Assembly (NCBI GenBank): GCA_947488635.1
Contig: CANLAY010000060.1
Coordinates: 1-6,179, forward strand
Length of the DNA stretch: 6,179 nt
Direction of reading: 5' to 3'
From: Candidatus Nanopelagicaceae bacterium
GTDB lineage: Bacteria > Actinomycetota > Actinomycetes > Nanopelagicales > Nanopelagicaceae
Made by a program: the position numbers and the translations under genes. The notes under the pieces are model-generated. The model worked only from the letters and a program-made list of their open reading frames with translations, was not told the DNA's origin and made no database searches. Positions 1 through 5,060 of this stretch are shown one piece after another (within the stretch, counting starts at the first letter, position 1; each line of letters begins with the position of its first letter).

Positions 1-584
1 AAACTTGTTTCTGCGCCTGTAACTTTTAACATGCTCACTTTAATATCTCGAGCTTCAAATTGCGTCTTAATGAAATCTAGATCAACGGTATGCATGCTGG
101 CATACTCGATACGCATAGAGGTTATTGGGAAACCGTTGTCGGCATCGAGTTTTTTAAGTGCCGTTTTTACCAACTTGGGCAGGGATACCCGACCCATTTT
201 GGTTGCAACTGAATTGTTTCGCTCCATCCATGGATCTAGCGAGCCAGCAATTATCAAGGTGTTTGGTTCTGAGCCGGTAGAAATTTGCGTGGTAAACAGG
301 TGATCTGGAGTTAAGTAATTCAACAAGGCTGTTGCCGAAAGTATTTTGAGCAGAGATGCTGGCTTTCGTAAGGAAGTGGCGCTACTTTCAAAAATAGTTT
401 CACCCGTTACTGGATCAATCAAGATCATGCCTGGATTCGCCAACGCTTTTGAACTGGCTGCGCTCTTCAAAATTGGGCTAATCGCACTGCTTTTTAAGGC
501 TGCTGGGGCGCTCGAAGTCATAGCTGCAGTAAGCACGACGAGAGCTACGCCCACTGAGGCAATTGATAACGGGCGCAACTTCAT
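1..584 (-). CDS. dacB: D-alanyl-D-alanine carboxypeptidase / PBP4-like (peptidase S13), N-terminal part
   Basis: Reading leftwards from the ATG at 584-582, 194 codons stay open to the window edge, so the C-terminal part is missing. The start looks like a secretion signal: basic K2/R4, a hydrophobic stretch at about 6-22, then A26-P27-A28 as a likely signal peptidase site. The mature part contains ILIDPVTGETIF (54-65), followed by P-A-S-L-L-K, giving the penicillin-binding S77-x-x-K80 nucleophile/lysine pair. Next come L-T-P-D-H-L-F-T-T and I-I-A-G-S-L-D-P, matching the S13 pattern in which a GGDP-like turn follows the first strands. Family knowledge: class C penicillin-binding proteins trim or cut peptidoglycan peptides outside the membrane. 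The SxN and KTG motifs lie beyond the edge, so catalytic competence cannot be judged. The GGDP-like turn reads GSLDP here, a modest deviation. It is divergent from the RNA methyltransferase gene. Confidence 0.87.
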   Translation of the reverse strand, partial: MKLRPLSIASVGVALVVLTAAMTSSAPAALKSSAISPILKSAASSKALANPGMILIDPVTGETIFESSATSLRKPASLLKILSATALLNYLTPDHLFTTQISTGSEPNTLIIAGSLDPWMERNNSVATKMGRVSLPKLVKTALKKLDADNGFPITSMRIEYASMHTVDLDFIKTQFEARDIKVSMLKVTGAETS

Positions 585-591
585 GCTGCGA

Positions 592-597
592 ATACTA
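592..597 (-). promoter_or_regulatory. -10 box of dacB, leaderless-type promoter
   Basis: On the minus strand TAGTAT fits the actinobacterial TANNNT -10 pattern and ends 7 nt before the dacB ATG. Transcription would then start at or within a base of the ATG, and no Shine-Dalgarno sequence is visible. No good TTGACA-like -35 box is present at the usual distance. This is inferred from spacing alone. Confidence 0.5.
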
Positions 598-615
598 CTT
601 TCTAATTACTAAAGA

Positions 616-621
616 TAGATT
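616..621 (+). promoter_or_regulatory. -10 box of the TrmH-family gene, leaderless-type promoter
   Basis: TAGATT fits TANNNT and is followed by 6 nt (GACCCA) and then the ATG at 628. This places the transcription start on the initiation codon and explains why no ribosome binding site is seen. It lies only 18 bp from the oppositely directed dacB -10 box, so the two promoters must share the 43-bp gap. Confidence 0.5.
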
Positions 622-627
622 GACCCA

Positions 628-1275
628 ATGAGCATGCCACCAGCTGAAATTGGTCCGGGTGAATTTTTCCCCGTGGTTGGCGTTGGGCCATATCCAAAAC
701 CTTGGCCAACTGGTGATGAATACGACTTAGAACTACTTGAGAATGGGGACCGTCGTAATGTGCTCGATAAGTACCGTTATTGGTCAGTTGCTGCAATTGT
801 TGCCGACTTAGATACCAAACGTCATAAATTGCAGATTGCAATTGAAAATTGGCAACACGATTTAAATATCGGTTCTGTCGTGCGAACCGCAAACGCTTTT
901 AATGTAAGTGCTGTTCATATTGTTGGAAAACGTGATTGGAATAAACGCGGTGCAATGGTTACCGATAGATATTTAACAATTGTCCATCATCCAACCGTTG
1001 AAGATTTTGGAAATTATTGTCGCGAAGCTGGCTTGCCAATTATTGGAATTGATAACTTGCCCGGTATTTCAAAGCAACTTGAGTCAACGCAATTGCCCGA
1101 AAGTTGCGTTCTTCTTTTTGGCCAAGAAGGTGCCGGTATGAGCGAAGAAGCAGTTGCCGTTTGCGAAATAGTGCTTGAAATAAATCAGTATGGTTCTACG
1201 CGCAGCATGAATGCTTCAGCTGCCGGCGCAATAGCTATGTATCACTGGGCGCTACAACACCTACCGCGGCTTTAG
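628..1275 (+). CDS. TrmH/SpoU-family (SPOUT) RNA 2'-O-ribose methyltransferase
   Basis: This 215-residue protein belongs to the SPOUT class, which transfers methyl from S-adenosylmethionine to a ribose 2'-OH in tRNA or rRNA. Motif 1 is N80-I-G-S-V-V-R86-T-A-N-A-F, with the conserved Asn and Arg. Motif 2 is L-L-F-G165-Q-E167-G-A-G-M-S, the knotted SAM-binding loop. Motif 3 is S193-M-N195-A-S-A-A-G-A-I-A-M, with the conserved Ser-x-Asn. The N-terminal 60 residues (GDRRNVLDKYRYWSVAAI and so on) resemble the extension of actinobacterial members rather than an L30e-type RNA-binding domain. The target nucleotide cannot be told from sequence. The start at 628 is preferred over Met3 because a -10 box sits 6 nt upstream. 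The stop codon interlocks with that of the convergent TPR gene. Confidence 0.9.
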   Translation: MSMPPAEIGPGEFFPVVGVGPYPKPWPTGDEYDLELLENGDRRNVLDKYRYWSVAAIVADLDTKRHKLQIAIENWQHDLNIGSVVRTANAFNVSAVHIVGKRDWNKRGAMVTDRYLTIVHHPTVEDFGNYCREAGLPIIGIDNLPGISKQLESTQLPESCVLLFGQEGAGMSEEAVAVCEIVLEINQYGSTRSMNASAAGAIAMYHWALQHLPRL

Positions 1276-2225
1276 GAGTTGTTCGCTTGGCTTTCGACCC
1301 CATCGGCAAGCGCTTCGCGCACTGAGATCAAGCGACGATCAATTTCATCGGCTTCAGTATTGCGACCCAAAATTCGCATAACTGCAGCCATAGAAGTTTC
1401 AATGTCTACGATGAATTCGAAGTCTTTAGGATCTTCATCGGTAGCGACAGTTAAAACTTGATCGAGGGTGTTTAGGCCTTCTTCGTAATTCTCTAACAAT
1501 ACTTGAGCTTTACCGTATTCAAAGAGTGCATTATTTGAACGAATGTGGTCATGTGCGGTTTCAAAAACATCGAGTGCTTTACGTGCGCGAGTTAAAGCTA
1601 AATCGCCTTCACCGAGCGCAACGTGGCATGAGGCAATTTTTTGATCGCAACGAGCAACTTGAATTACTTCTTTGTTGCGCTTGAACAGATCGCGCGCTTC
1701 ATAGAAGGAAACGATCGCTTCGCGGAAATTCTTTAGTGAGCGATGCGCGCAACCAATTAAATAAAGATCATTCGCTGCGCCATATTCATTTCCGTCAAGT
1801 AAATGTTCTTGCGCACATTCATCCATGGTGGAAATTACTTTTTCAAAATTCTTAGAGGCAAACCACCACTCGCCTAGCGTGCAAGCAAGTTCTAGAGCGA
1901 TTGAAGATTTATTAGCACGCAAGATCTCAACAGCCTTAGACATTGCGGTGGCAGCTTCTTCCATGCGCTTTAACTGATTTAAGTTATAACCAATTGCGCT
2001 ATACGCCTGTGCGACACCTTCAGATGGCGCACTTGCACCAAGTTGGTCGTAAATATCGCAAGCAGTTTCAGCGAGAGCAAGAGCTTCGTCATATTGGCCA
2101 CGAGCAAAAATGCGCGCGCTTAATTCATAATAAGTACTGGCACGTTCTGCGCCTTCAACTTCTGGAATTCGATCCCAGAGCATTTCCTCAGTTACAAGAT
2201 CTTCTAAGCCTTCGTCATCGCCCAT
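1272..2225 (-). CDS. Tetratricopeptide-repeat protein, function unknown
   Basis: This 317-residue protein has no signal peptide or membrane segment and is probably cytosolic. After an acidic N-terminus (residues 1-25) it is built of helix-turn-helix repeats of about 34-40 residues. They are recognisable at about 29-62 (ARGQYDEALALAETA), 72-104, 113-143 (weaker), 150-183 (LKNFREAIVSFYEARDLF), 190-222 (LGEGDLALTRARKALDVF), 229-262 (LENYEEGLNTLDQVL) and probably 270-303. Such arrays usually form a superhelical protein-binding surface; no enzymatic domain is fused to it. The start is well supported by a GGGGAG ribosome site 6 nt upstream, unlike its neighbours, which look leaderless. It is divergent from the metal transporter operon, but nothing in the sequence links the two functionally. 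The partner is unknown. Confidence 0.85.
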   Translation of the reverse strand: MGDDEGLEDLVTEEMLWDRIPEVEGAERASTYYELSARIFARGQYDEALALAETACDIYDQLGASAPSEGVAQAYSAIGYNLNQLKRMEEAATAMSKAVEILRANKSSIALELACTLGEWWFASKNFEKVISTMDECAQEHLLDGNEYGAANDLYLIGCAHRSLKNFREAIVSFYEARDLFKRNKEVIQVARCDQKIASCHVALGEGDLALTRARKALDVFETAHDHIRSNNALFEYGKAQVLLENYEEGLNTLDQVLTVATDEDPKDFEFIVDIETSMAAVMRILGRNTEADEIDRRLISVREALADGVESQANNS

Positions 2226-2231
2226 TTGGAT

Positions 2232-2237
2232 CTCCCC
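2232..2237 (-). promoter_or_regulatory. Shine-Dalgarno site of the TPR gene
   Basis: GGGGAG on the minus strand ends 6 nt before the ATG at 2225. It is the only convincing ribosome binding site in the window and fixes the start of the TPR gene. Confidence 0.75.
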
Positions 2238-2270
2238 AATCGAAGTTTCCTGACTTACCGAGTAAGCGTG

Positions 2271-2276
2271 ACTCTA
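2271..2276 (-). promoter_or_regulatory. Candidate -10 box of the TPR gene
   Basis: TAGAGT (within TATAGAGT on the minus strand) fits TANNNT and would give a leader of roughly 40 nt containing the GGGGAG site. There is no recognisable -35 box. A short dyad, CTTAC-CGA-GTAAG at 2254-2266, lies at the expected transcription start and could be an operator, but it is too short to be sure. Confidence 0.3.
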
Positions 2277-2371
2277 TATCTCCCGCCTGGCCAAATGCGC
2301 AGAGTTTGTATAAGACACCGGTAAACAACCTTGCCAAATCCGACAAAACGGACAATCTTTTCAAGATGCAG

Positions 2372-2388
2372 ATGCGAATCGTTTGCAT
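2372..2388 (+). promoter_or_regulatory. Nur-like (Fur-family) operator upstream of cbiM
   Basis: ATGCGAA-TCG-TTTGCAT is an inverted repeat with 7-bp arms and one mismatch. Written as 6+5+6 it reads aTGCgA-N5-TTGCAt. That agrees at 9 of 12 positions with the Streptomyces coelicolor Nur box as I recall it (tTGCaa-N5-ttGCAA). Nur is a Ni(II)-sensing Fur-family repressor. The repeat abuts the cbiM -10 box and fills the 17 bp where the promoter spacer should be, so a bound dimer would block RNA polymerase. The assignment to Nur rather than another Fur-family protein is inference. Confidence 0.5.
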
Positions 2389-2394
2389 TAACCT
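2389..2394 (+). promoter_or_regulatory. -10 box of cbiM, leaderless-type promoter
   Basis: TAACCT fits TANNNT and is followed by exactly 6 nt before the ATG at 2401, so transcription should begin at or next to the start codon. There is no Shine-Dalgarno sequence. At a 17-bp spacing the -35 position reads ATGCAG, a poor match to TTGACA. This suggests a weak promoter or a sigma factor with different -35 needs. Confidence 0.5.
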
Positions 2395-2400
2395 TTGTAA

Positions 2401-3072
2401 ATGCACATTCCAGACGGGTTTATCGACCTTCCTACCTCGGCAATCTTTGCTGCAGCCTCGGCCGGGGCCATTACCTATTCTCTCGTTGGCGCACGCAAAC
2501 AACTCGATGAGAAAAGTGCTCCTTTGGCTGGGCTAACTGCAGTTTTTATCTTCGCTGTTCAAATGTTGAACTTCCCTGTCGCTGCTGGAACTAGTGGTCA
2601 CTTGTTGGGCGGGGCTCTAGCTGCTGTTCTCGTCGGCCCGTATGCCGCAACATTGGCGTTAACTGTAGTTTTAGTTATGCAAGGGTTTTTATTTGCCGAT
2701 GGTGGCTTAAGTGCAATCGGACTAAATGTTTTCAATATGGCAGTTCTGGGAGTTTGGGGCGGTTACGCCGTATTTCTCTTGGTTCGCAAAATTCTTCCCA
2801 AGAATAAATCTTCGATCTCAATTGCAGCAGCAATTGCTGGGTTAATTTCGGTACCAATTGCTGCGATTGGATTTGTTTTTCAATATTCACTCGGAGCAAC
2901 GGCAACTTTTTCGGTTTCGGCGGTTTTAGGTGCAATGGTCGGAACTCACATTCTCATTGGAATTGGTGAGGCGATCATTACCGCATTAACAGTAAGTGCC
3001 GTAATGGCAAGTCGTTCTGATCTAGTTTTTGGATGGGAAAACAAAACTTCCACCCTTGAAATTCGGAACTAA
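2401..3072 (+). CDS. cbiM: ECF-type nickel/cobalt transporter substrate-binding membrane protein CbiM/NikM
   Basis: This 223-residue integral membrane protein is the S-component that captures Ni(II) or Co(II). It starts M1-H2-I-P-D-G, the family hallmark. In the NikM crystal structure the metal is held by the free N-terminus, His2 and His67, and here a His is found at exactly 67 (G-T-S-G-H67-L-L-G-G). The start is therefore certain, because any extension would destroy the site. Roughly six hydrophobic segments can be drawn at 10-30, 41-60, 67-94, 104-130, 138-162 and 170-202. The last contains the conserved G-T-H183-I-L-I-G-I-G-E190. It is first in a cbiMNQO operon, 5 nt before cbiN, with a Nur-like box just upstream. 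CbiM and NikM cannot be separated by these motifs; the operator favours nickel. Confidence 0.93.
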   Translation: MHIPDGFIDLPTSAIFAAASAGAITYSLVGARKQLDEKSAPLAGLTAVFIFAVQMLNFPVAAGTSGHLLGGALAAVLVGPYAATLALTVVLVMQGFLFADGGLSAIGLNVFNMAVLGVWGGYAVFLLVRKILPKNKSSISIAAAIAGLISVPIAAIGFVFQYSLGATATFSVSAVLGAMVGTHILIGIGEAIITALTVSAVMASRSDLVFGWENKTSTLEIRN

Positions 3073-3077
3073 CTAAG

Positions 3078-3377
3078 ATGAGTAATCGTAAATTCATTTT
3101 CGTCGGGTTACTTATTTCAGCGCTACTAGCTGGCGGTGCTTCTTTCTATGCCAATTCAAATCCTGATGGTCTAGAAAAAGTTGCCCAAGATATTGGGTTC
3201 ATTGAAACTACCAAAGATAATGCAAACTCTGATACTGCTTTAGCTGACTACGGCGTTAAGGGAATTGAAAACGAGCGACTCTCGGTTGGAGTCGCTGGGT
3301 TAATAGGTGTTGTTGCAACTGGTGCGATTTCCGGTGGTTTATTCCTATTGCTTCGTCGTAAGAACCCTAAAAATTAA
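3078..3377 (+). CDS. cbiN: PDGLE-domain protein, CbiN/NikN-type accessory subunit
   Basis: This small 99-residue membrane protein has two hydrophobic helices (about 5-25 and 70-92) flanking a loop that probably faces outward. The motif P29-D-G-L-E33 directly follows the first helix and defines the PDGLE domain, known for its association with CbiM-type transporters. The second helix ends in R-R-K, consistent with a cytoplasmic C-terminus. By family knowledge CbiN contacts CbiM and is needed for loading metal into it, though it is not a conserved ECF core subunit. It starts 5 nt after the cbiM stop with no clear ribosome site, suggesting translational coupling. Its 3' end is next to the unresolved start of cbiQ. 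Confidence 0.85.
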   Translation: MSNRKFIFVGLLISALLAGGASFYANSNPDGLEKVAQDIGFIETTKDNANSDTALADYGVKGIENERLSVGVAGLIGVVATGAISGGLFLLLRRKNPKN

Positions 3378-4164
3378 GGTCGAAACCCGCCATCACCATG
3401 GGCATGATGTCGGTGAGCGGCTTTACATCCATCGTCACTCAGTAGTTCATTCCCTGCCTGCGCATCCAAAAATCATTGCTGCTCTACTCTTTATTTTTAC
3501 AGTAGTTGCGACTCCGATCACTTGGTGGTTTAACTTCTTGGGTTATTTCGTGCTAATCGTTACTGTCGCAATTACTGCCAAAATCCCGCTTAAAACCCTT
3601 TTCACGCGGGCACTTATCGAGATTCCGTTTGTCTTCTTTGCCATCTTGATGCCATTTTTCGGTAAAGGCGAAGTTGTTTCAGTTGGTCCTTTTGACCTCT
3701 ACCAAGAAGGTTTAATTGCAGCTGCTGGAATTTTAATTAAAGGAACTCTCGGCGTATTAACTGCGATCACGCTTTCAACATCGACCACAGCTCGTGAAAT
3801 GTTGCGCGGACTTGAGAAGTTAAAGCTGCCTACTTTGATGGTGCAGATTGCTTCATTCATGCTGCGTTATGTGAACGTTGTTAATGACGAGATGGAACGA
3901 ATGAAAGTTGCACGTGAGTCACGTGGCTTTACTGCAACTGGAATCCAACATTGGAAAGTTCTGGCCACTGCAGCAGGCGCCCTCTTTATTAGATCTTATG
4001 AAAGAGGAGAACGAGTTCATCTTGCAATGCTCTCAAGAGGTTACACCGGTGTATTGCCACACGAAGAACCACCCAAGCTTTCTAAATCAATTTGGTTTAC
4101 CGCACTTGCTCTCCCAATTTCAGCAATCACAATTCTCGCGATCAGTTTAGGAATAAACAAATGA
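3334..4164 (+). CDS. cbiQ: ECF transporter transmembrane coupling protein CbiQ/EcfT
   Basis: CbiQ links the metal-binding CbiM to the ATPase CbiO. The frame has several hydrophobic helices and two S-R-G coupling motifs, A-R-E-S-R-G-F (SRG codons 3919-3927) and M-L-S-R-G-Y-T-G (4033-4041). These are the Ala/Ser-Arg-Gly helices that dock on the ATPase in ECF transporters. Family-like sequence begins around the His-rich H-H-H-G-H (from 3391) and L-Y-I-H-R-H-S-V-V-H-S-L-P-A-H. The start is unresolved. The nearest in-frame conventional codon is the GTG at 3334, used here (276 residues, 44-bp overlap with cbiN), with other GTGs at 3322 and 3307. None has a ribosome site, and the residues they add look unlike the family. 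A rare ATT at 3373, overlapping the cbiN TAA as ATTAA, would give 263 residues, a more typical length. The stop overlaps the cbiO start as ATGA. Confidence 0.88.
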   Translation: MVYSYCFVVRTLKIKVETRHHHGHDVGERLYIHRHSVVHSLPAHPKIIAALLFIFTVVATPITWWFNFLGYFVLIVTVAITAKIPLKTLFTRALIEIPFVFFAILMPFFGKGEVVSVGPFDLYQEGLIAAAGILIKGTLGVLTAITLSTSTTAREMLRGLEKLKLPTLMVQIASFMLRYVNVVNDEMERMKVARESRGFTATGIQHWKVLATAAGALFIRSYERGERVHLAMLSRGYTGVLPHEEPPKLSKSIWFTALALPISAITILAISLGINK

Positions 4165-4907
4165 GTTCAACCCCTAGCCTGTTAATTGAAAATCTAGCTT
4201 TTGCCTATCCCGACGGTAATCAAGCTTTATATGGCGTTAATTTGCGAATTGAAAAAGGCGAGCGCGTTGCACTACTAGGTCCAAATGGTGCTGGAAAAAC
4301 AACTCTTGTTATGCACATGAATGGAATCCACCCAACTGCTCATGGAAAAGTTGAAGTAGCCGGGCAGTTAGTTAATTCCAGTGATAAAGAGTCAATAAAA
4401 GTGATTCGTTCAAAAGTTGGCATAGTTTTTCAAGATCCAGATGATCAATTGTTTATGCCCACTGTTGGTGAAGATATTGCTTTTGGTCCATACAACATGG
4501 GCAAGCGAGGTGCGGAGCTTGATGCGATAGTCGATGATGCGCTGCAACTTGTTGGAATGAGCGAGTTCAAAGAACGACCTCCTCATCATCTTTCATTTGG
4601 TCAACGTCGACGTGTCGCAGTCGCAACTGTGTTAGCAATGAAGCCTGAGATTTTGGTACTTGATGAGCCTTCTTCAAACTTAGATCCAGCTAGTCGCCGC
4701 GAATTAGCCGATATTTTACGCTCACTTGATATCACGATGGTCATGGTTACTCATGATCTGCCTTATGCATATGAATTGTGTGAGCGATCAGTAATTCTTT
4801 CGGGCGGCATCATCGTTGCCGATGGTTCTACGCAGGAAATACTTACTAATTCAGCTTTATTGACGGCTAATCGTCTTGAACTTCCGGTTGGTTTTTCCAT
4901 TCAATAA
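4161..4907 (+). CDS. cbiO: ECF transporter ATP-binding protein CbiO
   Basis: This 248-residue ABC ATPase powers the CbiMNQ complex from the cytoplasmic face. All nucleotide-binding elements are intact. Walker A is G40-P-N-G-A-G-K46-T-T and the Q-loop is V-F-Q91-D-P-D-D-Q-L-F, the DPDDQ form typical of CbiO/EcfA. The signature is L144-S-F-G-Q148, where Phe for the usual Gly is common in CbiO. Walker B is I-L-V-L-D168-E169-P, the D-loop is S-N-L-D175, and the switch is H198. A single ATPase gene means a homodimer, as expected for CbiO rather than paired EcfA1/A2. The ATG overlaps the cbiQ stop by 4 bp, so translation is coupled. An in-frame extension upstream to 4092 is open but lies inside cbiQ and adds no domain, so 4161 is chosen. 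Confidence 0.94.
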   Translation: MSSTPSLLIENLAFAYPDGNQALYGVNLRIEKGERVALLGPNGAGKTTLVMHMNGIHPTAHGKVEVAGQLVNSSDKESIKVIRSKVGIVFQDPDDQLFMPTVGEDIAFGPYNMGKRGAELDAIVDDALQLVGMSEFKERPPHHLSFGQRRRVAVATVLAMKPEILVLDEPSSNLDPASRRELADILRSLDITMVMVTHDLPYAYELCERSVILSGGIIVADGSTQEILTNSALLTANRLELPVGFSIQ

Positions 4908-4914
4908 TCCAAGG

Positions 4915-4920
4915 TAGAAT
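4915..4920 (+). promoter_or_regulatory. Candidate -10 box of the helicase gene
   Basis: TAGAAT differs from TATAAT at one position and lies 7 bp after the cbiO stop. It would start transcription at about 4926-4928 and give a leader of about 134 nt. The upstream region is T-rich (GTTTTTCC at 4891-4898), with no clear TTGACA box at 17 bp. The call rests mainly on the -10 match. Confidence 0.4.
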
Positions 4921-4959
4921 TAGGCATTGCTTCGACCGGAGCAAAGTACTTCCCCACAC

Positions 4960-4977
4960 AAGTGCAAAATTGCACTT
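4960..4977. repeat. Perfect 8-bp inverted repeat in the helicase leader
   Basis: AAGTGCAA-AA-TTGCACTT is an exact palindrome with a 2-bp centre. It may be an RNA hairpin (6-bp stem, 6-nt loop) or a DNA operator. The following TTTCTTG is too short and interrupted for a convincing rho-independent terminator. Its TGCAA/TTGCA half-sites resemble Nur half-sites, but the spacing is 2 bp rather than 5. Confidence 0.55.
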
Positions 4978-5013
4978 TCTTGCGAGTCTTATCTCCACCC
5001 TGACCAACTTGAG

Positions 5014-5054
5014 TCAAACCAAGACGCGCTTGTTTACGTCTTGATTGGTGTTGA
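5014..5054 (+). promoter_or_regulatory. Hairpin covering the helicase translation-initiation region
   Basis: The stem CAAGACG/CGTCTTG (5020-5026 with 5037-5043) can be extended by ACC/GGT (5018-5020 with 5047-5049, in place of the 5020-5043 pair) and TCAA/TTGA (5014-5017 with 5051-5054), leaving a GATT bulge and a single-G bulge. The fold hides GGTG at 5047-5050, the only sequence near the ATG resembling a ribosome site. This suggests structure-controlled translation of the helicase. It is predicted by eye, without energy calculation. Confidence 0.4.
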
Positions 5055-5060
5055 TTTTCT

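Larger units (their letters stand above)
4927..5060 (+). promoter_or_regulatory. Structured 5' leader of the DEAD-box helicase gene
   Basis: The gap between cbiO and the helicase holds no gene but has three inverted repeats. The first is TTGCTTC-GACC-GGAGCAA (4927-4944), with a 7-bp stem including one G-U pair, placed at the predicted 5' end of the transcript. The second is an AT-rich palindrome at 4960-4977. The third is a longer imperfect hairpin ending 6 nt before the ATG. None is followed by a good U-tract, so they are read as a leader rather than a terminator. Transcription from cbiMNQO could run through into the helicase. It matches no riboswitch class I recognise. Confidence 0.4.

Noticed and set aside
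31..612. Two plus-strand open frames of about 90 codons opposite dacB
   Set aside because: The minus strand reads as a continuous S13 carboxypeptidase with signal peptide and SxxK motif. The plus frames have no recognisable domain.
2226..2400. Cobalamin or NiCo riboswitch upstream of cbiM
   Set aside because: The region is only 175 bp, shared with the divergent TPR promoter, and shows no B12-box or paired-helix pattern I could recognise. The -10 box next to the ATG leaves no transcribed leader.
1943..2536. 197-codon plus-strand open frame spanning the TPR gene, the intergenic region and cbiM
   Set aside because: It crosses two well-supported genes in wrong frames and its product is a compositionally odd string with no motif.
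3398..3445. ATG-rich short frame (M-G-M-M-S-V) as an alternative start for cbiQ
   Set aside because: It lies in a different frame from CbiQ and stops after 15 codons, while the family-like His-rich segment is encoded in the CbiQ frame across the same bases.
4908..4980. Rho-independent terminator after cbiO
   Set aside because: The two hairpins here are followed by AGTACTTCC and TTTCTTGCG, neither a proper U-tract, and the stem at 4960-4977 is AT-rich and weak.
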